Both the position numbers and the translations under genes were made by a program. The notes under the pieces are model-generated. The model was not told the origin of the DNA and ran no database searches. It saw only the letters and a list, made by a program, of their open reading frames with translations. Below are positions 54,387 to 64,000 of a stretch of 64,000 nucleotides of DNA, piece by piece. This DNA is from Coleophoma eucalyptorum (Eukaryota > Ascomycota > Leotiomycetes > Helotiales > Dermateaceae), in the NCBI GenBank assembly GCA_026120035.1, contig JALRME010000046.1, positions 62,001 through 126,000 of the forward strand, in the 5' to 3' direction. The stretch's first letter is position 1. Every line of letters begins with the position of its first letter.

Positions 54387-56290
54387 CTAGGCTAATTTCT
54401 TTTGCAATTGCAACTTTTGCCACTCTCCTCTTACTCCAACATAATCATGGATGGTATACCCTTCAAACATATCCTTCAGCATGCTCGTCTTCCTCTTGCC
54501 ACTCAGTCCTAGGTCTTGCAAGAGCATGTCTGCATAAGGAATGGAGTCGTAGACAAACTCTGGATACCAAGCCCCAAAGCCACAAGGATACCTTCGCTTT
54601 CCAAATCTGCTTGACAAAGCTGTCTGCCAATACACCTCCTTCTCATTGATATCCAGGTTTCCCTCTAGATAAGCATATGACCACAGAGCCTGCATTTCTG
54701 CCATAATCATGTTACTGGTACTAGCGACCATCTTGAGAAAAACAAGTGAGTGGTCGCCATGGGCCGTTAGTCCAGGCGGAGCGATGCCGCGATAGAGGCG
54801 AAATGGAGTTACGGGCTGCTGAAGCGGAAGCTCTTTCGTTGGTGCCTGTTGCAGATATGGAAATTGCCGGAATATCTCAGCATCGGCTTTGCTGTCAAGG
54901 TCGTGCCAAAAAGTTTTCTCGTCTGCAGTGTGGCTGGCGCTGGGTATACCAATGCTTGCATCCAGGCCGTCTGGCTTATATTTGATCGTAGAGGCAAGCT
55001 TCCAGCCAGTAATAGCAATCAAAGCGTCTGTCTGTACCGTAGACCCATCTGAAAAATGGATCGTTCCCGCCTCTGACAAGTGCGAGATATCTTTTCGGTG
55101 AATTCTAACTTGTCCCGAGCGGAGATATTGATGAATGTCGGTGGTGTAATTGAGAATGCCAACTCTGGCTGTCCAGAACATACTAGCCATTGTCAATTTT
55201 CCTCTTATTTAAGTTGGCATTATACTACCTTTCATCTGGCTCCAGTCCTGCTAGTGCTGGATCTTTCCGATATCCATTCACGCTGACAACATCCCATCTG
55301 AGTTTCTCCCAGAAGTTATGCATCAAATATCTGCCTAGACGAGTTCGGTTCAAGAATTTTCTGATACCACCATACCCATCAGCATCACCCCAGATGCAAG
55401 GACTAAACCACGTCAGGAACCTGGTTGTCGCCAGTCTCTCAAGCATGACTCGGAAGGGACCCAGAGCTACATATCCTTCTGTCATCCACACTGGTCCCGC
55501 ACCAGACTTGCGAATAATCCACTCAACCTTTTTGCCCTCCGATGCAAAGAGATGAACACAGTCATAACCTGTCTTTGATCCTCCTAGCACAGTCACTGTC
55601 TCAATGGCAGAGTCCTTGACCAGAGCAGGCGAATGCTCCGTCAATTTACCATGTGGAACAATTATCTTGTCGAATTCTCGCTGTCCCGGAATGCAAATGG
55701 GGTTTGGTGTGGAAGACAAGCCAGTGCTGACGATTAATTTCTCACAAGTATATCGTGCATCCGTGGTTGACCCATCCACTTCGGTACGTTTGGCAAGGAT
55801 CTTCCAGCCGCCAGTCTCGAGTTTCTTGACCTCAAGTACTCTGGTGTTAAGCTTGATACGACGAAAAATATCATAGTGCTTCGCAAAGTCTGTGAAGTAT
55901 TGGTGCAACGTGGTTCCGGGGATATGCTGGTCAGGCTTAACACCGTATTTCTCATCTAACGGGAAATCGGTGAATTCATAGCTTCCAAGCAAATTATTCG
56001 TTTTCAAGCCATCGTAGCAACTTTCTGCAGCCCAAACGCCACCTAAAGTCTTTTTCTAAAGCACGAGTTGGAATATGAGTTTCACAGAAACAGGTAGATA
56101 GACTTACGGCATCTAGAAGAACCAAATCTGATTCTGGGGCAAGCTCAAGGTATGTCTTTGCTGCACAAAGACCACCGACACCTTCAGGAGACAATTAGAT
56201 ACGCTATACCTCCTTTACGTGTTGTACGATTCTCTTACCCGCTCCAATGATCAAGATTTTGACTGGTTGTTCCTCGAATTGGGCCGGCAT
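54387..56290 (-). CDS. FAD/NADPH-dependent monooxygenase, flavin-containing type
   Basis: Exons 56239-56290, 56108-56181, 55229-56055 and 54387-55203 give 589 residues, all phases consistent. The FAD-binding GAGVGG (residues 16-21, split by the first intron) follows a short N-terminus. LGGVWAAESCYDGLKTNN is the usual FAD region of FMO/BVMO-like enzymes. A second dinucleotide-binding motif (VLGGSKTGYDCV, near residue 225) is a GxGxxG variant for NADPH. The FMO identity motif is degenerate (FDKIIVPHGKL, with K for the Gly), and there is no clear Baeyer-Villiger FxGxxxHxxxWP motif, so the reaction is uncertain. A GWKLASTIKY-like block and FLKMVASTSNMIMAEMQA in the last exon are family features. 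Divergent from the DLH/SnoaL-like fusion. A possible accessory or catabolic gene pair. Confidence 0.92.
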
Positions 56291-56930
56291 TATGGAAATG
56301 TAACAAAACACGTCTGAATACAGTTCAAATTCGAGAGAGGAGTATCCCCTTTTACACAAGTCGTTATCCCATTATCTCCGGTCATATTTTCCTTTGGCAC
56401 ACTACCTATACCCCAGGTTACATGATGGGGAGGTCTGATAAGGCTATCGATCTTTATCTCGGCAATCAGTTTGCTTGATAGCTTGCCTGGTCTTGCAATT
56501 ATTTTGCAAACCCTAAATGCGTCTCCCAAACAGTCTGTTACCAAGTTCCATGCTTACAATAGAACATATGAAAGTTAAAAGCGTACCAAGAGGCAATTTC
56601 TAAAAGCCACGCCCAAATGGCTTGAGATCCGACGCTTATCGCAGGGTGGTACACTTCTAAACGACGAGCCTTGAAGCGAGTGAAAGTGGGACACAAGAAA
56701 CTCATGTACCACTTTCGAGATCCGCTTCAATGGTCTGGATTGTTAATTTCACGACATCTGCGTAGAGAATGGGACTGAGTATGACATGATAATGTGGCAT
56801 GATTAATATTTGAGTTTCTATATCTTGCAAGCTTTCTGTCTCTTTTAAAAACTCGACAAATCAGAGATCAACCAAAAAATTAAAGTTCACAAAGATTCTA
56901 TTCCTCCCGACCTCACGAATAAGTTTAGAA
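56291..56930. promoter_or_regulatory. Divergent promoter, flavin monooxygenase / DLH-SnoaL fusion
   Basis: 640 bp with a large imperfect inverted repeat (56671-56730, listed separately). A minus-strand open frame at 56290-56544 has no recognisable family. Confidence 0.55.
56671..56730. repeat. Imperfect inverted repeat in divergent promoter
   Basis: The left arm begins TTGAAGCG and ends GAAAGTGG (56671-56689); the right arm (56709-56730) reads CCACTTTC first and CGCTTCAA last. The outer 8 bases and the inner 8 bases pair; the middle 3-6 bases differ. The spacer is about 19 bases. It may be a dimeric regulator site or a hairpin. Confidence 0.65.
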
Positions 56931-58345
56931 ATGATGGAAAGCATGGCAGAGATCGAGGCACAGGTTATCTTACCAACTGCAACACGTGTAGAAGTTACGG
57001 AATCCATATCTCTTCTTCCGCCGTTATCTCGTAGGGGACATGGCCCCGGATTAATCGTTCTTCTTCCAAAAGATACTCCTAGTTATCTAGAGGGCGGAGC
57101 TGTCTGCGAAAACGGACTACCTCCACCACTCCTAAAATGGGCTGAAGAAGGATTCGCTGTGGTCCAAGTATTGGAAGCGGCATTTGAAGATCTCACGAAA
57201 GTCAACGAAGTATTCGAGGTTGCCATTAAAGCTTTAAGAGAATGTTCGGAGTGTCATATTGAAAACGGGGTTGGTTTGGTCGGTAAGTAATATGTGATTA
57301 ACTTTAAATTTTACACCTGGTTCCTGACGTTTACATAGTGTACGATGCGCAAGTTTGGGAGCGAATCTCTAATGGAATAATTCTTCCGTCTGAGATTTCT
57401 GCGGTTGTTTTATATTCTCATGTTGAGAAGCCTATTGCCACCCTTCCTTCATTGCCCTCTCTACAGCATTTGGCTGGATCTTCTGAATTGAAGTCAACAA
57501 AGTTAGAAAACTCAACAACATACAAATATCCATCTTTGAAATCAGCAAGATTCGCTATTCCTGGTCTGGCTGAATTCTCATATGCCTCCGAGGCAGTCTC
57601 CCATACTAGAAACTTGGGATTCCTTAAAAAACACATCCGTGGCGCTGATTTCGACCTGGAAGCCATATGGGAGGAGCATACTTATTTCGAATTCGACGAC
57701 CGATCGGTCCCGAAGACAATGAGTACCATGGTCCAAGAGCCATACGTCAATCATATTACCACAGTAAGCATGCGCCTTCATGTCGCAGTTATCATCTTTA
57801 CTAATTTCTTTAGTTAACTGGTGGAATCGGTCGGTCACGGCTCACCAACTTCTATGCAAACCATTTCATTTGGGCAAATCCAAAAGACACGGAGACAGAG
57901 CTTATCAGTCGGACGATTGGTATCGACCGAGTCTGTGATGAATTTATATTCATATGCACCCATGATACAATGATTGACTGGCTGTAAGCAATCCCGAACT
58001 CAAAAATTTTAACAGCCACTGATGAGCCACTTCAGAATCCCAGGCATTCCTCCAACAGGGAAGAAATTGCGAGTACCCTGCACCTCAGTCGTAAACATCC
58101 GGGGTGATCGCTTATATCACGAGCATATCTCCTGGGACCAAGGAACAGTGCTTTGTCAATTAGGTCTTATGCCCGAATATCTTCCATATCCTTATCCGTT
58201 GAATAATGGAACGGGGCCGATGGAAGGAAAGCTAGAGTTTAGAGTGCCGGTGACTGGTGTCGAGACAGTGGAGAAGATGATGGACAAGAACGCCGTGGCG
58301 TCGAACACAATGCTTGAATACAAGGTTAGGCAAGTCCCGGAGTAG
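56931..58345 (+). CDS. Two-part protein: DLH-like alpha/beta region plus SnoaL/NTF2-like domain
   Basis: Exons 56931-57282, 57339-57763, 57814-57983 and 58036-58345 give 418 residues. The N-terminal half resembles the start of a dienelactone-hydrolase-like fold (GPGLIVLLPKDTPSY, LKWAEEGFAVVQV), but the nucleophile elbow expected after VGLVVYDAQVW is absent, so it is probably non-catalytic or binding only. The C-terminal half (LTNFYANHFIWANPKDTET, FICTHDTMIDWLIPGIPPTG, VVNIRGDRLYHEHISWDQGT) is SnoaL/NTF2-like, as in polyketide cyclases and ketosteroid isomerases. The same two-part order is, as I recall, common in fungi (annotated as carboxymethylenebutenolidase). Divergent from the flavin monooxygenase; the two may act on the same compound. 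Confidence 0.83.
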
Positions 58346-58604
58346 ATATGGGTAATTTTAACTTGCTCTGTTATTATTTGTATCTAATTCGGCCAAGCTT
58401 GTGGCAATTTTCTGAGTCGGTCTGGCTGTGTCAGCTATCCTCTTCGCTTGTGAAAGGTGGGATACAATTTCAATTCTCCCCACTTACCTTGTTATCAATT
58501 ATGCCTTCTCACTCTGACTTGATCTAAATGGAACTGATCACTCTGACTATGGAATTACGAAGACAAATGATAATAGGTTATATCATGTTGAATGCGGTTG
58601 AGTA

Positions 58605-61396
58605 ATGATGAAGAGGCACTTTTGCAAGGTCCCTGGTTGTGGGAAGGTATTCTCTCGCCCGTCCCATCTACAGCGCCACGCATTGAACCATTCACATGCA
58701 CAATGGATTTGTGAAAGGTGCAATGCTTGTTTCAAGCGACAAGACCTCCTAGGTGCGTAATCAATCACCCAACGGTGACCTGTTGCGTTGACATCTCTCC
58801 TTTTAGAGCGTCACAAAGATCGGCATGCTGCAAGAGACAAAATTGCTGGCGGAGTAGGACTTGGAGTTCTTGAAACGAAGAGTAAACACTTCAGAGAAGC
58901 TTCTGTCATTGGAAGTCCATCCCAAAGACAATCATCTTCCTCAACATCTCCTCAGTATCAGCCTTTGGCCTCCGAGCCTCAGCACTCATCAATACAGCGA
59001 GATGTGTCTCCAGGAAGTCGAAGACCAAGGAGGTCTCAAGAGCCGAGTGCACCTAATGCAGTCATTAACAGCAATCCTAATAATTCAACCTCTCCCAACA
59101 ATCAGCATCCAGCTTGGGGAACTCTGAGGGACACTTTGGAAGCGCAGTCTCAAACGAGTTATACCTACACTCCAATGTCGTTCTCCCAGGATTGCCAGCC
59201 TCAGGCTGTATACCAGGCCTTAGAACACTCACCAGGCTTCTATGAAATGGGCAATATCTACTACGATATTGGGTTTGATTCTGTGCACTTCAACGTCAAT
59301 GGCTTCAATCTGGATTTTCCAGCTTCGACCGAAAATCGTAACGAGCCAATGGTAATTATGGAAGACGCGAGTACTTGTCCCAACCAGGGGATTCAAGGTG
59401 AGACTGCAGTGCAAGCTTCTCTTCTTATAGTAAATGAAAAATCATCGCCGCAAATCGAGCGACCGAGTGTTCAGAGTACTGAAAATGCCTCAATTTCACA
59501 GCGCGAGCTCCCGAACTCGACTCCTGCACGGGTCGATAGTGAAGCTTTTCCTCAGCCGTTAGCAAGAGAGCCTGCTTGCTCGCAAGCAAAGGATTCTGAT
59601 CTCACCACTGGTCAAGTAGACAAAGCAACCAGCAGAGACAGAGACATCAGCAATTTAAATATTTCGCCTGAGAAGCGAGCAGAAATTCTCGAATTCATTT
59701 CAGAGATAGAGCCACATCGCCCTGATGGTACTCTTATTGATGAGAGCGCGTACGACTTCTCGTTGGAAAATATGCAGCTTTATTTGGGTTTATTCATGGA
59801 ATACTTCAATACGTCGTATCCGATCATTCATGTAGCGACTCTCGATGTCAGTGATACTGAGCCAGTTACTCTCATATCGATGATACTTTTAGGGGCGACT
59901 TATAAGGACAAAGATTCGCATCAATTTTCTGTCTGCTTGTATGATGCCGTCATACCTTATATTATGAACGGGCTTCTTGTTGGTCCGGTTCCAGATTTGT
60001 CCATTCTTCAAGCATTTCTGATCCTAGAGTGCTATGGTATGTATAGAGCGGGGCCATACCAACGTGAAAATGCCATACTTATCCACGGATTGATCTGGAA
60101 TGTAAGTAGGTTGGGGATCTTTCATTTCTACGACTAACTACAGTAGTCGATCCGACGAATATCTCGGTATCACGTACGAGCACGTATATCACTTCCAGAT
60201 CGCTTGACACACAAAGAGCGCGATTGGATGGAGTTCGCATACGCAGAACAATATAAAAGGTCTTTATTCTCAGCTTCCAAACTGTACAAGACTAATCAGA
60301 CGAGATTCACAGACTGATTTTGTTCTTCTTTATCTGGGATACACAAAATGTGACACTCTATTCATTCATGCCGAGTATGTCCAACCAATCGATCCAAATT
60401 GGGCTTCCCTGCTCCAAAAAACTCTGGGAGGCACGGAACGAAGAAGAATGGAAGAAACTCGTTTTGGAGCACGATGAATCCCATACTTTCATGGCCTTGA
60501 TGAAGCGAATGCTGGCAAGCGACCACGAAATTCTCAGTAAACCCTACGACTTCTTGAGCTTCACCTTAGCGTTACACGGACTTATGTCGATGTGCAACGA
60601 CATGCTTCATTTCGATAACAGATCGATATACCTTGGAGATCTCGAGGAAGAAGATGCTTCTTGGTCTCCGTGGCGCCAACAAATGGCTCATGCTTTAGAA
60701 TCGTGGAAAGCCAGATACGATGCGTTTGCTATGGAAACTATTTGGGATATGCAGAGTGAGCCACTGCATTGCGAGTTTCAAAGGGACAGTATGTGTCTCT
60801 TTGCGCTATATCATACCGCGCATATCGTCATCAACTGTGAAGTCCGCCACCTTCAAACAGCAGCTGGTGCCAAAGCCATCTTCGGCCACATTGTTACACC
60901 AACTGACTACGAAGAGAGCTGTACTTGGGTCCGACAATGGATCAGAACCTCTCCAAAGTCTGCAGGTAGGGCGGCATGGCATGCGGCCCAAATGTTCCGT
61001 GAAGGAATGTTGAATTTACAATCCTGGGATGTGCATGGTGTCTTCTATTATCCCTGGTGCCTCTATATTGGTACCTTGACTTGTTGGGCATTTCATCATT
61101 TCGGAGCCGAGGCTGCTGGGATGAAGCCGTGCTGCGACCATTCTGCACCGGGTGGAAAAGATAAGTTGATTTCGGGCTCGAGGAATCTAATGAATCATCT
61201 AGTCGCTACTATGGCGTCTGTTACGCCCGTGAATATGGACCGAGTAATGGGAAATTGCTGCACACATGGACTGACAATCGAGATGGCAAAGTACTTGAGG
61301 GGTGTTAGATGGACTGCCGCCTATGAAGCCATGAAAATCTTGGAAGTGTTATCATGGGCTCGGGAGAAGCCTAGAAATGGACAGGAGAAAGCCTGA
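58605..61396 (+). CDS. C2H2 zinc-finger transcription factor with fungal-specific domain
   Basis: Exons 58605-58752, 58807-60101, 60147-60259 and 60313-61396, phases consistent, give 879 residues. The N-terminus has two fingers: FCKVPGCGKVFSRPSHLQRH (CX4CX12H, then a second His) and CERCNACFKRQDLLERH, the second split by the first intron. This is the classic pairing of fungal C2H2-C2H2/MHR factors. A Ser/Gln/Pro-rich linker (about residues 60-300) precedes the PF04082 region (LFMEYFNTSYPIIHVATL; LILECYGMYRAGPYQRENA). Exon 4 starts LILFFFIWDTQNVTLYS, a canonical MHR block. Near the end AGAKAIFGHIV and the final helix (AKYLRGVRWTAAYEAMKILE) are family-like. It lies beside the monooxygenase, fusion and permease genes and may control them. 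Confidence 0.92.
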
Positions 61397-61580
61397 CAAT
61401 ATTATAGTGTAAGCAAGACTGATTACTATTTCCAATTCTTTCAACGTTCAGTACCTATTCGCAACAAGAAGTTCCACGCCCTACGATAACGGTGAAGCCA
61501 GTCTAAATAATTCAAATCAAATTCTCACGCAACCTCTCTATTAGTCTTCCTCAATATTCCGCTACCCGTGGGCGAATTAT

Positions 61581-63975
61581 TCACCTCCCAAACTTCTTCA
61601 GCTCCAAATACTACCAGAATCATGTTAGTAAGTAGTACACTTGAATTCAAGATTCCCAATACGGTACAACATGACTTACTCTGAGTGGGGGATACACAAT
61701 CGCGCTCCAAGCAGCAGCAACAGGAAGACCCATGTCAGCTGGGACAAGAGCTGCAATAGGACCAATATAATATGCCTGGCTCATGCAAAGGATTGCAGCT
61801 GCCCATCCGATGAGGAAGGTTATGAATGCAGCAATACCCATAGGGAGAAGATGTCGGTTGTCCCAGATAGTCCAGTCATAAGGCATTGTTGGGTTACGAC
61901 GACGACGGAAGAGCCATTCTTCTTGCAATGTGATTACAATCCATATTATGGTCCAGTAACCAATGAGAGGAAGGAAGTTGGAAAAAATTGACAAGAGTTT
62001 GTTACGTCCAGCTGTTCTGATGTCAGCTTGTTCGATAAAAATCACGAGTATTGTTTCCTACCAATGGCAATCACTGTGTAGATAATAGTTGCAAGTGTAT
62101 TCCAGACGATGCGAGGAATCTTCTCGGTTTTTGTAGCTGTTACAGAACATCAGTATACATCCAGGTGGTCTTATGTACAGGTTGTTTTACCAATAAGTTG
62201 AGCACAAAATGCTGCTGAATAATTACCTGTCGAGACATGTTAGAGAGAGCGAGCTTCATCAAGTATTGTTCTTCCTACCAGGAACCATATTTGCTACAAT
62301 CCCCAAACCCCTGGTTCTATATTAGTATGTGTTCAGCGGTAGGAATAATGGTTAACATACAATATTACGGCGCAAAGGTGGCCAAGAGAGCCGAGTGGAT
62401 CATAGGCTGCAACAAGCAGACCGCCGACACCATTGGCAGTGAAGCCAGCGGCCCATGTAGGGTTAGTGGCAAGACCTGAACCAAGACCTGCACAAAATAA
62501 CTGTTAGCATTGAAAATAAATATTTAATTAAAACAAGCTTCCATACCAATCCCAATGAATTCAACAAAAGTCTTGGAAGCCACGAAGCCTATGAATGTGG
62601 AGAAGAAGACGCCCACTCTGCTAGTAGACGGTGGGTGGTACACGAGAGAATCGGCAATGAACGGGGCCCACCCCAGCGGACTACAGCCAAATTAGCGATT
62701 TCGACCCCACGTAGGCTTTGTACATACATACCCTGAAGCACAGGTGAAGAGGTACGAGATGCGAGCACCAATAAGGGCTTTGCCGGTCAGAGCGCTCTTA
62801 GCATGGACATCCATATTGGGGGCGGCAACTCCAACGAGAATGAATAGCTAAGAGTTTCAGCAAGGGTCTATTGATACGGCATTTGGACATACCGCGCAGA
62901 CTTGAGGAACGTATGCATATTCCTCGTAGTATTTGACGTATTTGATACCAAATGAAGATATAACCCAGACCATGATTCCGAATATAACCTTGGGCAATTA
63001 GCACGGATTCAAATCTTGGAAATTGTTCTTACAATGCCGACAATAGTGCTCAAGCCACCTCCAGATACAGCTGAGAAGATTAATCCAGTTGTGACAGCGT
63101 CAACAAGGCCATAGCCTAACATTACCTGATCTGGTCAATGATTGATTGTTCCAAGGTTCGGAATCTTGACATACCACAACAGCCAAAATGACACACAGCT
63201 TAGTAGGCCACCAACCCATGCTATTAAACATCAGCTATAGAATGTTTTTAAAGAGGGTGATACTGACGAAAAGCGAGCTCCCACAAGTGAACGATTGCCG
63301 CTCCTATTTAATAAATAAGTTAGTACCATTTCCTTTATAGAAATCTGAAAGGAGATGAATGAATCTGAAGGGATAATATCACAGTCACATTGCTGTTGGG
63401 TGAAAATTGAACGGTTCCTACATTGGGCCATAGGTTGCCATATAACAGGTTGCTACAGAGCCAACAATTGTGCCAAAGAAGCAGCAACTGATCCTTATCA
63501 GCTATTGAACACGAATGTTAAGTTTCAAGATGCTCACAGCATGGAATCCAGAGAACCGAGTCCAAATGTCACCGGTCCCAAAACACCGATGGTCAGAATG
63601 TTGGACTGGAAAATCACGTCAGACTTTTAAATTACAAGAGGTTGGTGGTAATCTAGAACGTAAATAACTTACTGTCAAGTTAACGGAAAACCAAACAATA
63701 GCCATCGAGAAGTAGTCTTTCAAGGCAATACGGCCCATACGAAGGGCTTCGTCGACTCGCTCAATTCCACGAGCCTCAGCACCGGCAAAGCCAATCAACT
63801 GGTTAGCCTTTCGTTGCCACTTGTTGGTGACAAAGTCATCGGGAATTGCAGTTGCATCCTCTATCGCCCCTCGAGAAATAGAAGGTGCGATTTCCGGTGA
63901 GCATAGTGAGTTATTCGTTAAATCAATAGCTTTGTCGTCCGTCGTAGACATTGCGCTCTCCTTGTTATACTCCAT
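61581..63975 (-). CDS. NCS1-family purine-cytosine permease
   Basis: A gene with many introns; the start is the ATG at 63973-63975 (MEYNKESAMSTTDD), and the last exon (61581-61610) ends YLELKKFGR with a stop. The N-terminal hydrophilic part contains ARGIERVDEALR, then KDYFSMAIVWFSVNL (helix 1). Further exons give SNILTIGVLGPVTFGLG, TYGPM, GWWPTKLCVILAVV, LGYGLVDAVTTGLIFSAV, LGWAPFIADSLVYHPP and SGLATNPTWAAGF. A long exon (61670-62020) holds YWTIIWIVITLQEEWLF and WTIWDNRHLLPMGIAAF. These are the FCY2/FCY21 (FcyB) type of 12-TM proton symporters for cytosine, adenine and hypoxanthine. About ten introns; not all borders were fixed. Convergent with the C2H2 regulator. Confidence 0.92.
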
Positions 63976-64000
63976 GCTTGGCTATGGTGTTCCAGAACCG

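Noticed and set aside
1..64000. PKS, NRPS, terpene synthase, transposase, tRNA, rRNA or CRISPR array
   Set aside because: No sequence in any frame or on either strand carried the key motifs or structures that I could recognise.

Overview
The window is nuclear DNA from a filamentous ascomycete (Pezizomycotina). Genes are split by short introns of about 45-80 bases with GTRNGT donors and YAG acceptors. There are no operons, and the gene content is typical of these fungi: four Zn2Cys6 regulators, an MFS drug transporter, scytalone dehydratase, an NLR-like NACHT protein and an NCS1 purine permease. A leotiomycete-like or related lineage is possible, but I cannot fix the taxon from sequence alone. 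Exon borders were derived by hand from splice signals and reading-frame phase.

Layout. 1-8.3 kb: a canonical Lag1/Lac1-type ceramide synthase (cut by the window edge), a Zn2Cys6 regulator, a second and diverged ceramide synthase, and an HGGG/GHSAGG esterase. The promoters of both ceramide synthases and of the esterase share the octamer ATCCCGAG. The regulator/synthase-2 divergent promoter also carries five CGG triplets at an exact 8-bp period. This is the most suggestive candidate for an undescribed co-regulated module. 8.5-8.9 kb: a tiny four-exon zf-met2 gene. 9-11.4 kb: no gene seen. 11.4-19 kb: scytalone dehydratase (DHN-melanin pathway), a Zn2Cys6 regulator and a divergently transcribed 14-TM type MFS exporter. 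19.5-24 kb: a Rieske protein, a GNAT-like gene with an unresolved frame break, and a DapA-family aldolase. 24-33 kb: four plus-strand genes: a secreted type-B carboxylesterase, a Zn2Cys6 regulator, a ribokinase and a sugar transporter. The esterase and the transporter each need a micro-exon (11 and 10 nt).

34.7-43.5 kb: a short Zn2Cys6 regulator and a 2222-residue NACHT protein (six exons, all phases consistent) with a long TPR-like helical C-terminal half and two Thr-rich stretches. 44-46 kb: a tail-anchored PNPOx-like protein and a small single-pass membrane protein. 47-54 kb is conserved housekeeping DNA: mitochondrial Obg GTPase (MTG2), a conserved fungal protein, BFR1 and RPB5. 54-64 kb: a flavin monooxygenase divergent from a DLH-like/SnoaL-like fusion across a promoter with a large imperfect inverted repeat, then a C2H2 plus fungal-specific-domain regulator and a purine-cytosine permease. 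This looks like a small catabolic or accessory group.

No PKS, NRPS, terpene synthase, transposase, rRNA, tRNA or CRISPR array was found. If the ceramide-synthase module protects against a sphingolipid-like metabolite, the backbone enzyme must lie left of position 1.
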